A DNA stretch of 64,000 nucleotides from Mycoavidus sp. B2-EB (GCF_014218255.1 NZ_AP021872.1:1116001-1180000); one strand, 5' to 3'. Counted from the stretch's first letter, positions 49,452-58,721 are shown. The notes: generated from the letters alone by a model not told the origin. Numbers and translations are program-made.

Positions 49452-51191
49452 ATGAAATCCGCCGTTGTTCGTTTGACGACTACCGCCACGCGCACATTGC
49501 CACGCTGGTTATTGTTCGCTATTTGCATTGTATATGCAGTCACTGGCCTATTTGGGCGCGACCCATGGAAAAACGAAGATGCGGCCGGTTTCGGCATTAT
49601 GTGGACGCTGGCCAATGGCCATTGGCAGGACTGGCTATTGCCCAATCTAGCCGGTAAAGCCATCACCAGCAGCGGCCCTCTTGCTTATTGGCTCGGTGCG
49701 ATCAGCATACGCATATTTGGCGGCTGGATAGGTCCGGTTGGCGCTACGCATATTGTCACCGTGTGTCTACTGTGCATGAGCTGCGCCTTTGTCTGGCATA
49801 GCGGCTATCTACTCGGCCGCCGCGCTGAAGTTCAGCCCTTTAAATATGCTTTCGGTGGCGAACCTTCGTCACGTGATTACGGCCGCACTCTGGCCGATGG
49901 CGCGCTCTTGATTCTGCTTGGCTGCTTTGGGTTAGCCGAGCGCAGTCATGAAACCACACCTGAAATTACACAATTTGCTTGCATTGCGATGATGCTCTAC
50001 GGCCTCATCCGCTGCATAGATAAGCCTAAGCAAGGCGCGCTCTGTTGGGGTCTGGCACTGGGCTTACTCTTACTTGCCGCTAATCCGCCTTTACTGGTTG
50101 CACTCTTAATCAGTACCCTTGCCTTAATGCTCGTGACACACGAGCTGCGTGTCAAAGCGCTCTTCACACTTGGCGTGCCGGTGCTCACTCTGATTGCGCT
50201 TGCTTGGCCGCTTGCCGCATACATTGCCTTGACCAGCGAGGCTAGCCCCTATTTATATGCCTGGCTCTTTGGCAATCTCCGCACGTTCTCTGGCTCTCCA
50301 GTCAGCACACTTTTTTACGCTTTAAAAAACCTACCGCTCTACACGTGGCCAGCCTGGCCGCTTGCCGCATGGTCTTGGTATAGTTGGGCAGGTTTGCGGC
50401 GCGCACCACATATCATGATTGCGCTGTCCGTAATAAGTGGGCTACTTATATTGATTGCCCTACAAACCCATCAGACGAACCGGCTCTTTTTGCTCTTATT
50501 GCCTGCGCTGTCGGTGCTTGCTGCATTCGGTTTGCCTACTCTTAAGCGCGGCACAATCAATGCAATTGATTGGTTCGCGCTATTAAGTTTTACCATTCTT
50601 AGCTCATTTGTCTGGCTGGTTTGGATCGCGCAGCAAACCGGTTTCCCAACTCAAATTGCGCACAATTTAGCTCGGTTTGCACCTGGTTTTCAGGCTGAAT
50701 TTAGGCTTCCGGCATTTATTATTGCCCTATTTGTCACAGGCTGCTGGGTCATTCTCGTATATTGGCGACTCGCGCGCCGCCCTAAAGCATTATGGCGTAG
50801 TGTCGTCCTCTCAAGCGCAGGCACAACGCTAATGTGGGTATTATTGATGACATTATGGCTACCGCTTGTCAATTACAGCCGAACTTATCGGGATGTGGCC
50901 ACCCAGCTTGCAAATCACTTGCCCACTGATTATCAATGTATTAGTCCGGTGCGCTTAGGGGATGCGCAAATTGCCTCTTTTGCTTATTTCGGCAAAATGC
51001 GTTTCGCCTTTGGTAACGAAGATTGTGATGTATTACTCCGTCAAGATACCTGGGATTATGGCGCACCCGCCTCACTATCACCTTTTGTTTGGAAGCTCAT
51101 CTGGGAAGGCCGCCGGCCGGCCGATCGCGACGAACGTTTCCGGCTTTATCTACGTACCGAGCGGGTCAGTAAGCAATGGCCCAAAAAGTAA
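49452..51191 (+). CDS. Polytopic membrane glycosyltransferase (ArnT/PMT, GT39/83-like)
   Basis: This is a 579-aa inner-membrane protein with about twelve hydrophobic helices and a soluble C-terminal end. Its first periplasmic loop FGRDPWKNEDAAGF places acidic residues where GT-C enzymes keep their catalytic Asp/Glu. The C-terminal piece (DYQCISPVRLGDAQIASFAYFGKMRF, EDCDVLL) contains two Cys. Such enzymes move sugars from polyprenyl carriers to lipid A or protein, but the acceptor here cannot be named. The ATG at 49452 is used; an earlier in-frame TTG lacks support. Confidence 0.78.
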   Translation: MKSAVVRLTTTATRTLPRWLLFAICIVYAVTGLFGRDPWKNEDAAGFGIMWTLANGHWQDWLLPNLAGKAITSSGPLAYWLGAISIRIFGGWIGPVGATHIVTVCLLCMSCAFVWHSGYLLGRRAEVQPFKYAFGGEPSSRDYGRTLADGALLILLGCFGLAERSHETTPEITQFACIAMMLYGLIRCIDKPKQGALCWGLALGLLLLAANPPLLVALLISTLALMLVTHELRVKALFTLGVPVLTLIALAWPLAAYIALTSEASPYLYAWLFGNLRTFSGSPVSTLFYALKNLPLYTWPAWPLAAWSWYSWAGLRRAPHIMIALSVISGLLILIALQTHQTNRLFLLLLPALSVLAAFGLPTLKRGTINAIDWFALLSFTILSSFVWLVWIAQQTGFPTQIAHNLARFAPGFQAEFRLPAFIIALFVTGCWVILVYWRLARRPKALWRSVVLSSAGTTLMWVLLMTLWLPLVNYSRTYRDVATQLANHLPTDYQCISPVRLGDAQIASFAYFGKMRFAFGNEDCDVLLRQDTWDYGAPASLSPFVWKLIWEGRRPADRDERFRLYLRTERVSKQWPKK

Positions 51192-51215
51192 TTCAGCGGA
51201 ATACAGCAATCGTGT

Positions 51216-52418
51216 TTAATGTTTGCTACTGTTACGCCCCAATTTTTTGGCGTGCGGCATCAACCAGCATAGCAATAAAGGAATCAGCGTCAATAAAGCG
51301 CCTATTAAGAAACTCGCCGCTGACCCTAAATGATCCCAAAGCCAACCGGCACCGGCACTTCCCATCACCATGCATACACCGCTGGTTAGATTAGAAATGC
51401 CAAATGCTGTGCCGCGTAACTCTGCTGGCGCGGCTTCTGCTAGCAGCGCGGCTAAAATGCCATGGATAAATCCCATATGCAAGCCCCATAAGATAACCCC
51501 AAGCAACAAAAGTGCGAGCGAATGACCTAACCCAAATAGCAGATCCGCTAGAATCATCAGCACCAGGCCGCAAGCAAGCAAAACCCCACGCTCTATGCGG
51601 TCCGAGATTTTGCCGATCGGATAAGCGGACAATGAATACACCAAATACATAACTACAATAATGCCAGGAATCCACCTCGGCTCGAGGCCGGCTTGCTGCG
51701 CAAGTAACAGAATAAAGGCTGGCCTAAATTGCACCATAGAGAAGAGCGCTATAATCGTTACGATTAGCCAATAGTACGTTGAAAACTTACGTAATTTCCG
51801 CCAGCGCAAAGGAAATGATTGTAAAGAAGGTTTATGCGGTGCACGCTTTTTCTCATGAAGCCCAAAAAGCACTAGAGCCACGGCAATCCATGCGGGGAGA
51901 ATAGGAAACCAAAGAATCAGCCGAATATTCTCCCCCGACCAAAACATCAGCCCCAGCGCCAGCAACGCGCCCATAACTGCGCCGAAAGTACTGGCTGATT
52001 GACGTAGACCAAAACAAGCGCCACGCGCTGCAGGCGAGCATATATCTGCAACCAATGCATCTCTTGGCGCACTTCGAATACCACGACCAAAACTCTCAAG
52101 CAAACGTGCGGCCACCAACATAGTGGGCAAATGCGCAAGGGGGAATAATGGCTTACTTAAAGCCGCCAAGCCATAACCTAATAATACCAGCCATTTACGC
52201 CGCTTAAGATAATCACTGAGCACGCCAGACAGAACTTTAATCATAAAACTCATCGCATCGGCCATGCCTTCAATTAGGCCCAGCGCGGTCACACTCATGC
52301 CCATTGTGCCAACCAGTAACATCGGCAATAAAACATGGCCTAACTCAAAAGAGAGTGACATGAAGAAACTGACTGCCCCTAACACCCAAACAATACGTGG
52401 CAGAGTCGCTTGTTTCAT
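51216..52418 (-). CDS. Major facilitator superfamily transporter
   Basis: This is a 400-aa inner-membrane transporter with twelve predicted helices. The MFS loop 2-3 motif is SGVLSDYLKRRKWLVLLGYG and the second-half equivalent is YPIGKISDRIERGVLLACG. RLLESFGRGIRSAPRDALVAD recalls the drug/metabolite-efflux branch with RGxRxAPRDALI. An AGGAGA ribosome site precedes the ATG. The substrate is unknown. It converges on the glycosyltransferase gene. Confidence 0.85.
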   Translation of the reverse strand: MKQATLPRIVWVLGAVSFFMSLSFELGHVLLPMLLVGTMGMSVTALGLIEGMADAMSFMIKVLSGVLSDYLKRRKWLVLLGYGLAALSKPLFPLAHLPTMLVAARLLESFGRGIRSAPRDALVADICSPAARGACFGLRQSASTFGAVMGALLALGLMFWSGENIRLILWFPILPAWIAVALVLFGLHEKKRAPHKPSLQSFPLRWRKLRKFSTYYWLIVTIIALFSMVQFRPAFILLLAQQAGLEPRWIPGIIVVMYLVYSLSAYPIGKISDRIERGVLLACGLVLMILADLLFGLGHSLALLLLGVILWGLHMGFIHGILAALLAEAAPAELRGTAFGISNLTSGVCMVMGSAGAGWLWDHLGSAASFLIGALLTLIPLLLCWLMPHAKKLGRNSSKH

Positions 52419-52529
52419 AGCGGTCTCCTAGCTAGGGGAAATACTTCCCCTGGATTGACTCACATATATGAATAATAGATGCAGATTGTTTTATATTGCC
52501 AGGAGCAATTAAGGGACAAGCTCTAGCGC

Positions 52530-52604
52530 TGGTCCCCCCGACAGGAATCGAACCTGTATCTAGCGCTTAGGAGGCACTCGTTCTATCCATTGAACTACGG
52601 AGAG
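52530..52604 (-). tRNA. tRNA-Arg (anticodon CCU)
   Basis: The anticodon stem-loop AGTGC-CTCCTAA-GCGCT gives CCU, which reads AGG. The T arm is ACAGG-TTCGATT-CCTGT, with an encoded CCA. The acceptor CTCTCCG pairs with CGGGGGG, including two U.G wobbles, so the acceptor is weaker than usual though still complete. Confidence 0.9.
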
Positions 52605-52628
52605 CAGCATGCAGAAAATATTACAGAT

Positions 52629-52703
52629 TGGAGCGGGCGATGGGAATCGAACCCACGTCTTCAGCTTGGGAAGCTGAGGTAATAACCATTATACGACGCC
52701 CGC
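52629..52703 (-). tRNA. tRNA-Gly (anticodon CCC)
   Basis: Acceptor GCGGGCG pairs with CGCCCGC. The anticodon loop TTCCCAA gives CCC, T loop TTCGATT, discriminator U and encoded CCA. It lies 25 bases from tRNA-Arg(CCU), probably in one transcript. Confidence 0.95.
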
Positions 52704-53002
52704 TTTGCCTTATGCGGTATGGATTCTAGCAGATTTTTGACCCCTGCGCTTGCTCCGCAATATACGCAGTGCCGCTTTAGCTTTAGACTGACGTGAAATC
52801 AATTCACTGTCTTGAATTGTGCGATTTACAGCGCCAATGCTCTCAATGCCAACACCTGCTGGCAATGGCCCGAGCAAGCGCTAAAACTAGAAGCGTTTTA
52901 TCACCAGTTACAAAAAATCCATCAATAAGATTTAATAATCTATTTCATGCGATGGGATACTTTCGAAGGTAGGTGCCTCAATGCAACGTCTCACAAAATA
53001 AT
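52704..53002. other. Region between tRNA-Gly and the decayed WD40 copy
   Basis: About 300 bases. A plus-strand frame ending near 52928 has protein-like composition at its end (WQWPEQALKLEAFYHQLQKI) but no start signal and no recognised family. Nothing else is supported. Confidence 0.4.
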
Positions 53003-53570
53003 TTACTCCGCCATCTCTCGGGAACGTATTATCGCTCCACGCTGCTTTAATAACCTGCAATCCCCTTCGCTGAGGCCTTTTACATCTTCGATTAAAGTAT
53101 CCGTCGCCGTAAGCTTTGTATGCATTGATCTCCAACATAGGCGCGTATAATACTCGTTTCCCTCTTTTATCACCTGCCACTGGCAAACCAAATTATTCCC
53201 ATCGCCGGTCAATAAATAATTACCGCCTGAGATCGCTTTCCAAGCAACACTCATCACTAATCCGTTAAAATCTTGAATCACTTTTTGACAGTGTCCCGAA
53301 GCAATATCCCACAGCCGCAGCAAGGCAAAAAATATGCTGCAACGTCAGGGTTTCTATCAACTTCGAATCTGCCGCCGCTAAATATATATGGTTATTCGCT
53401 GTATTATGATTGCCAATGGTTAAATTGTTTATAAAACCATTACCGATTTGCACGTTGCTTTCACTTGGATCATCGGTTCGTGCTTACGTATCAGAAAAAG
53501 CTGAAGCCAATTGAGGAATATATGAAGCTAAAGAAGGTTGAGTGCTCTGATTTAGATTAACCGGCGACAT
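53003..53570 (-). pseudogene. Collapsed tandem copy of the NACHT/WD40 gene
   Basis: A good ribosome site (AAGGAG) and ATG at 53570 open MSPVNLNQSTQPSLASY, parallel to MSPINPDQSTRSSFVPF of the intact neighbour. A TAA interrupts at codon 27. The frame then resumes with VQIGNGFINNLTIGNHNTAN and HIYLAAADSKLIETLTL. After about 80 codons it jumps, with a frameshift near 53323-53335, directly into the last WD40 part (LLRLWDIASGHCQKVIQDF) and the shared tail (KLTATDTLIEDVKGLS). The whole NACHT, pentapeptide and repeat array are missing. It lies 30 bases downstream of the intact gene. Confidence 0.85.
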
Positions 53571-53599
53571 ACTGGCTGCTCCTTTTTAATAATTCGTAT

Positions 53600-56500
53600 T
53601 TAACCTACATTTCTTCGAAAAAAATCTAGCCATCCACTTGCATTTTTTGGAGGGCGCGCGCCACTCGGGTTTAATAGCCTATGTTGGACTTCGCTTAACC
53701 CTATTACGCCTTCTATTAGAACATCGCCTACTATCAGCCCTGCGTGCCCTGACATCCAATCCAGCCTGGCCTTATATCCTTCTCCCTCTTTTTTTACCTC
53801 CCACTTGCGTACGAGCTTATCTGCGCTGCCCGTCCACACATACTCCCCTTCGACCCGCTGTTGCCAAACTACACTTTGGACTTTTCCAATAAAACTTTGA
53901 ATAATCCTTAAACATTGACCTGAAGATATTTCCCACAGCCGCACCGTATTGTCATAATTACCTGAAGCCAGCTGCGACCCACTCGGCGAATATGCTACGC
54001 TCGAAACATAACCCGTATGTCCACGCAAGATCAGGTCGGATTCTCCTCTTTTTAAGTCCCACAATCGTATCGTCTTGTCCCAACTCCCTGACGCCAACTG
54101 CGATCCACTCGGCGAATATGCTGCGCTCGAAACCCTACATGCATGTCCGTGTAAGATCGAGCCCACCCCCCCTGTTTCCACATCCCATAACCGCACCGTA
54201 TTGTCACCGCTTCCTGACGCCAGCTGAGTCCCATTTGGCGAATACGCTACGCTTAAAACCTCACGTTTATGTCCCCGCAAGATCGGCCCCGGCTCCCCTG
54301 TTTGCGCATCCCACAGCCGTACTGTATTGTCATCGCCTCCTGACGCCAGCTGCAACCCGTTCGGTGAATACGCTATGCTGGAAACTCCTCTTTCATGTCC
54401 TCGCAAGATCGGTCCCGCTTCTCCTCTTTCCAGGTCCCACAGCCGTACCGTCTGGTCATAACTCCCTGACGCCAGCTGCCTTCCATTTGGCGAATATGCT
54501 ACGCTACAAACTGCGCCTTTATGTCCACGCAAAATTGGGCCCGTTTCTCCACTTTGCGCATCCCACAGCCGCACCGTCCAGTCATTGCTCCCTGACGCCA
54601 GTTGCGTTCCGTTTGGCGAACATGCTACGCTGTTAACCCCATTTTCATGTCCGCGCGAGATCAGGCCAGACTCTCCTCGTTCCACATTCCATAGCCGCAC
54701 CTCCTCCCCTCCCCCTGACACCAGCTGCATTCCGTTTGGCGAATACGCTATGCTATAAATCCAATCCGTATGTCCGCGTAAGATTGAGCACATTTCTCCT
54801 GTTTTCACATCCCACAACCACACTGTCTCGTCACTCCCCCCTGACGCCAGCTGTGATCCGCTCGATGAATACGCTACGCTCATAACTGCACCACGTTCAT
54901 GTCCACGCAAGGTCAAGCCCAACTCTCCCCTTTCCACCTCCCATAACCGCACTGTACCGTCCTGTCCCCCTGATGCCAGCTGCGTTCCGTTCGGCGAATA
55001 CGCTACGCAATGAACCTCACCTCTATGTCCGCACAAGATCAAGCCTAATTCTCCGCTTCGCACATCCCACAGCCGCACCCCACCATACTCCCCTGATGCC
55101 AGCTGCAATCCGTTCGGCGAATACGTTACGCTATTAACGCAAACCGCATGCCCGCTCAAAATCAGACTCGACTCCCCTTTTTCCACATCCCACAGCCGCG
55201 CCGTACCGTCATTACTCCCTGACGCCAGCTGCGTTCCGTTCGGCGAATACGCCACACTATTAACGTTACCGGTATGTCCATGCAGAATCGGGCCTGGCCG
55301 TCCTTTTTGTGCATCCCACAACCGCACCGTATTGTCATTGCCTCCTGACGCCAGCTGCATTCCATTCGGCGAATACGCTAGGCTCTTAACAAAACTTTCA
55401 TGTCCCCGCAAGGTGTGGATATTTGCCCAGCTCGACGTGTCGTACACACAAATCTTGCCATCTAAAAATCCCACTGCACACGCTTTCCCATCCGGCAAAT
55501 AAGCACATGAATACACTGCGCTTTTTTCTTTCAGGGTCGGCCATTCGCCAAACTTCACTCCCGCCATCTGCGCTTTGCTTAAATTCGCTCCGCGCAACCA
55601 GGCCTGACGAAAATTCACTGCCCTAAAATCCGATCCTTGCAACCGCGCTGAATCGAATACCCCATTACTCAAATCTGCACCAGGTATCCGAATTCCCTTT
55701 AAATCTGCTTCGATAAACTGCACACCTGCTCTGACAAATATCGTGATCGCATTCGCAGCGCCCACCGTCACAAAGGCACGAGGGTCTTTGGAAGCTTCTA
55801 TCCAGGCATAAAGATGCGCCTTAAACTGCGGTTGCTCTTTCACCCGCTCCACCAGAAAATCTAAAATAACGGGCTCTTTAACCAACGAAAGCTGATTCAG
55901 CACATCTTCGGGATGAAGTTCTATCGCTTCAAAATCAGGCGCACAAATCGCTCGCGCTACTAAATACTCCTGCATCGACTTATGCGAAAATTCATAGTGC
56001 TGCTTTTGCTTTATCTGAAACGGTGCGTTAAAGCGTAATAATCGTTTCTGTGCACGCTCTTCTATCTTAGTTTCATCTGCAAAAAAAGCCTCGTATACGC
56101 TTTGGTATCGATTTTTAAAACCTTCACTATCCTGAACAGATATCAGACTTGCTTGAGTCAACTCCACTGCACAATTCTGAATATAAGCAAAACCTTGTTG
56201 TATAAATCCGCCTTTACGCTCACACAGCTCTTCTTTCGCTTCTTCTTCCTTCCGCGTTAACTCAATTGCCCCCAGGCGTGATTGCCAGTTTCCCCACCAT
56301 TTCTGGAAATAATGCTCATAGACCGCTCCTAGCGTTAAAGCCTTCTGGTTTTGATTCATTTTTCCTAGCCCAGGCAGTACCTGCAACAGCAGACGCAATA
56401 CGATCGGACGCTCCAGTTCCTTGCTTAAAGTCGTCAACTTGCTTAATGCCTGCTCATACTGTTCTACCGTCCACGGAGGATTGCTTGTGTTCACATAATT

Positions 56501-57421
56501 TTGAATATAATGAGACCTCTGCTCCGCAGAAAATGGTGCCATCCAGACTTCCCTCAATTCATCACGAGCCCCTTTAGGATGGAAATACGTTTGATAATTC
56601 GCATCTAAATACTCTGGGCGGCTCGTAATGACAAATTTCGTCTTTTCCCACCGCCATAACTCATTCAAATCATAAAAATTGCGATTCCGTTCCTTGATTT
56701 CATCATACCCATCAAAAATGAAAATGCAGCGTTGATGCGAATGTGTCCGTAGAGCCTCAATCTGCTCCGATGCAAATCCTTTGCCTTGTAAGAACTGTTC
56801 GATTATCTTTTCATTCGGATTTTTAATGCTTCTGAGCTCAATAAAAAAGACGAGAGGCGGATCGCTTTGGGTTTGAGAAAGGCGTTGATAATCCTCCAGC
56901 TTTTTAAGGGCCAGATGACGGTTAAATGTCGATTTTCCTGTACCCGCTACACCCTGCAGTAAGAATACGGTTGCTTCTGAGGCAAAAAATCGCTCCAATT
57001 CTGCTTCAAGGTCAACCTTCTCTTCACCCTGCCGACCTTTCTTGATTCCCTGGATCGGAACATACATTGACAGCACATCCCACTCTCCTCTGCCCTTTAA
57101 ACTCCTTTCATACTCTTTCTTGAAGTCTTTGATATTTTCACCCAATAGCGCAAGAGGCTCAGGGATCGACTGCAGCGCTTCTTTTTGCGTTGTCTGACTC
57201 GTTTCAAACGCCTGGATTAAAGTTTCTTCGAATTTTGGATTTGAAGAGGTTAAATATATATGGTGATTCGTTGTATTATTATTGCCCATGATCGCGTTAC
57301 TCATTGGGCCATTAGCGATTTGCACCCTGCTCTCACACGAGTCATCGGTTAGTGCTTGCGTATTAGAAAGAAACGGAACGAAGGAAGATCTGGTACTTTG
57401 GTCTGGATTAATAGGGGACAT
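53600..57421 (-). CDS. NACHT-pentapeptide-WD40 STAND NTPase (1273 aa), NLR-like
   Basis: The order is: Asn/Gly-rich N-terminal motif at 33-57 (VQIANGPMSNAIMGNNN). NACHT domain at about 148-310, with Walker A GVAGTGKST at 157-165, Walker B CIFIFDGYDEI at 232-242 and sensor KFVITSRPEYL at 262-272. Helical region ending in FSHKSMQEYLVARAI at 478-492. Pentapeptide repeats at about 572-625. Fourteen WD40 repeats at 636-1222. Tail GLIVGDVLIEGVIGLS. STAND proteins oligomerise on ligand sensing; the WD40 part would bind the trigger. No toxin domain is visible at the N-terminus. AGGAGA precedes the ATG. Plausible roles are defence against phage or host signalling, but neither is shown. Confidence 0.92.
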   Translation of the reverse strand: MSPINPDQSTRSSFVPFLSNTQALTDDSCESRVQIANGPMSNAIMGNNNTTNHHIYLTSSNPKFEETLIQAFETSQTTQKEALQSIPEPLALLGENIKDFKKEYERSLKGRGEWDVLSMYVPIQGIKKGRQGEEKVDLEAELERFFASEATVFLLQGVAGTGKSTFNRHLALKKLEDYQRLSQTQSDPPLVFFIELRSIKNPNEKIIEQFLQGKGFASEQIEALRTHSHQRCIFIFDGYDEIKERNRNFYDLNELWRWEKTKFVITSRPEYLDANYQTYFHPKGARDELREVWMAPFSAEQRSHYIQNYVNTSNPPWTVEQYEQALSKLTTLSKELERPIVLRLLLQVLPGLGKMNQNQKALTLGAVYEHYFQKWWGNWQSRLGAIELTRKEEEAKEELCERKGGFIQQGFAYIQNCAVELTQASLISVQDSEGFKNRYQSVYEAFFADETKIEERAQKRLLRFNAPFQIKQKQHYEFSHKSMQEYLVARAICAPDFEAIELHPEDVLNQLSLVKEPVILDFLVERVKEQPQFKAHLYAWIEASKDPRAFVTVGAANAITIFVRAGVQFIEADLKGIRIPGADLSNGVFDSARLQGSDFRAVNFRQAWLRGANLSKAQMAGVKFGEWPTLKEKSAVYSCAYLPDGKACAVGFLDGKICVYDTSSWANIHTLRGHESFVKSLAYSPNGMQLASGGNDNTVRLWDAQKGRPGPILHGHTGNVNSVAYSPNGTQLASGSNDGTARLWDVEKGESSLILSGHAVCVNSVTYSPNGLQLASGEYGGVRLWDVRSGELGLILCGHRGEVHCVAYSPNGTQLASGGQDGTVRLWEVERGELGLTLRGHERGAVMSVAYSSSGSQLASGGSDETVWLWDVKTGEMCSILRGHTDWIYSIAYSPNGMQLVSGGGEEVRLWNVERGESGLISRGHENGVNSVACSPNGTQLASGSNDWTVRLWDAQSGETGPILRGHKGAVCSVAYSPNGRQLASGSYDQTVRLWDLERGEAGPILRGHERGVSSIAYSPNGLQLASGGDDNTVRLWDAQTGEPGPILRGHKREVLSVAYSPNGTQLASGSGDNTVRLWDVETGGVGSILHGHACRVSSAAYSPSGSQLASGSWDKTIRLWDLKRGESDLILRGHTGYVSSVAYSPSGSQLASGNYDNTVRLWEISSGQCLRIIQSFIGKVQSVVWQQRVEGEYVWTGSADKLVRKWEVKKEGEGYKARLDWMSGHAGLIVGDVLIEGVIGLSEVQHRLLNPSGARPPKNASGWLDFFRRNVG
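53882..55390 (-). repeat. Array of 12 near-uniform WD40-coding repeats (126-bp period)
   Basis: WD repeats 2-13 of the NACHT gene (residues 678-1180) have a 42-codon period, with three units off by one codon (41, 43, 41). The core YSPNGxQLASG...TVRLWD recurs almost unchanged, and the underlying DNA is also very similar. Variation is concentrated at a few positions: after LASG, after the WD, and between GH and the next V. The flanking first and last repeats are diverged. Confidence 0.9.
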
Positions 57422-57903
57422 GCTAGTTATTCTCCTCTAAACACCCTCACTTATTGAGTCTGTGATTACACCAGTCATTATCGATTGGAGTTTCACTTAT
57501 CAACTGATAAAACTCACCTGTCCCAAGTTACGGCAGTATGAGCAACGTCAAAAATTCCACAGCAAAGATACGACTCAGGCCCATTAAAAGCTTAAATCAC
57601 CTATATACAAGCTAATTGAGAAACAAATTTTAGGCTATTTTTAATTCTATTATATTTAGCAAGAGTCTGTTCATCCGCCGATAGTGGGTTAGCAGCTGCT
57701 GCATAACTTCAAGTGTACGTTTTACAGAATCGCCTCACTTTTCTGCAAACCGTTTTTAATGTTTTTTAGCGTAAAAATAAGTGAGATGATTAATTCAGTT
57801 GGATTGCTACAAATCCATAGCAACGATAGCTAAAGCGACTTTCCAAGTGCTACAACAGATGCGTTCTTTACGTGAGTCGTAAGCAGAGAAAAGCATTTTA
57901 TAG
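57422..57903. other. Upstream region of the NACHT/WD40 gene
   Basis: About 480 AT-rich bases. A minus-strand frame near 57650-57730 (RTLEVMQQLLTHYRRMNRLL) ends at a stop but has no beginning and I recognise no family. No promoter is distinctive. Confidence 0.4.
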
Positions 57904-58644
57904 CTAAACCCAAACAGAAACCAACAAAGTAACCCCCGAAAAAGTGAGCAAACCGAGTACGATCTTGCGAAAAGTAAGCTCATCAATCCCTTTATATAAG
58001 CGCGCACCAATTAAAGTAGGTACCAACATAGCCACAGCTACAACCGCAAACATCGGTATCATGCTGCGCGTTACAACGCCTGTGGCAACGTAGCTCACCA
58101 TTGTCGCCGTTAAAATAGAAAGGTTAAAATTTTGGATCACCGCACGCTGCGTATTTTTATCAAAGCTGCTCAACATACACCATAAAGTCGGAAGTGCGCC
58201 AGCGAAGCCCCCTAGCCCACCCATGATGCCGCCCAAGCCACCGACTATGCTGTCCGCTAGGCGCGAACGCAATTTAAACGGCGGGAGCCGATCTTTTAAA
58301 AGCATAATCGGACACCAAACGATCAGTAAGCATCCTAGGATGGTTTTTAAAAGACTCGTATTTAAGTAGGGCAATATCGCTATGCCAATAGGAATGCCGA
58401 CTAACCCCCCTATGAGAAAAGGAAGCAGTAATGGCAAATTCAAGGAGCGGCGTACTGTCGTCACCGCCAATAACTGGCCCGTGAGCCCACCAAAAACAGT
58501 CATTGCAATCACCAGCTGCGGGTCGAGCACCCAAGCCCAGAATGACATGGAGACCATGCCAAACGCAAAGCCAGAAAGTCCCTGGACAAAACCCGCGACC
58601 ATCGCGCCGAGTACTAAAATAAAAAAAGCTGAATCAAAAGACAT
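57904..58644 (-). CDS. TauE/SafE-family (sulfite/organosulfur) membrane exporter
   Basis: This is a 246-aa inner-membrane protein with seven to eight helices. The family repeat is visible in the first half (GAMVAGFVQGLSGFAFGMVS, GGLVGIPIGIAILPYL) and second half (GGLGGIMGGLGGFAGALPTLW, TLIGARLYKGI). Such proteins are thought to export sulfite or sulfonate-derived anions. The substrate is not deducible. An exact hairpin lies directly upstream of its start. Confidence 0.86.
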   Translation of the reverse strand: MSFDSAFFILVLGAMVAGFVQGLSGFAFGMVSMSFWAWVLDPQLVIAMTVFGGLTGQLLAVTTVRRSLNLPLLLPFLIGGLVGIPIGIAILPYLNTSLLKTILGCLLIVWCPIMLLKDRLPPFKLRSRLADSIVGGLGGIMGGLGGFAGALPTLWCMLSSFDKNTQRAVIQNFNLSILTATMVSYVATGVVTRSMIPMFAVVAVAMLVPTLIGARLYKGIDELTFRKIVLGLLTFSGVTLLVSVWV

Positions 58645-58651
58645 TGCTATC

Positions 58652-58673
58652 AGCGCTCTAAAGAGAGAGCGCT
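58652..58673 (-). promoter_or_regulatory. Perfect inverted repeat ahead of the TauE-like gene
   Basis: AGCGCTCT, six bases, AGAGCGCT ends 8 bases before the start codon. As RNA it would occupy the ribosome-binding region, and no other Shine-Dalgarno is apparent. No U tract follows, so a simple relA terminator is less likely. Confidence 0.4.
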
Positions 58674-58721
58674 ACCTTAAAATTTCGTTATAGTGATCGC
58701 ACTAGATAGAGTACTAAGCAT

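Noticed and set aside
52795-52930. Plus-strand frame ending WQWPEQALKLEAFYHQLQKI as a gene fragment
   Set aside because: No start codon or ribosome site and no recognised family; too short to support a call.
53992-54636. 214-codon plus-strand open frame across the WD40 array
   Set aside because: It is the antisense shadow of repetitive WD40 codons; no ribosome site and no family.
53882-55390. Regular direct repeats that could suggest CRISPR or a satellite
   Set aside because: The 126-base period is in frame inside one long ORF and encodes canonical WD40 units; there are no unique spacers.
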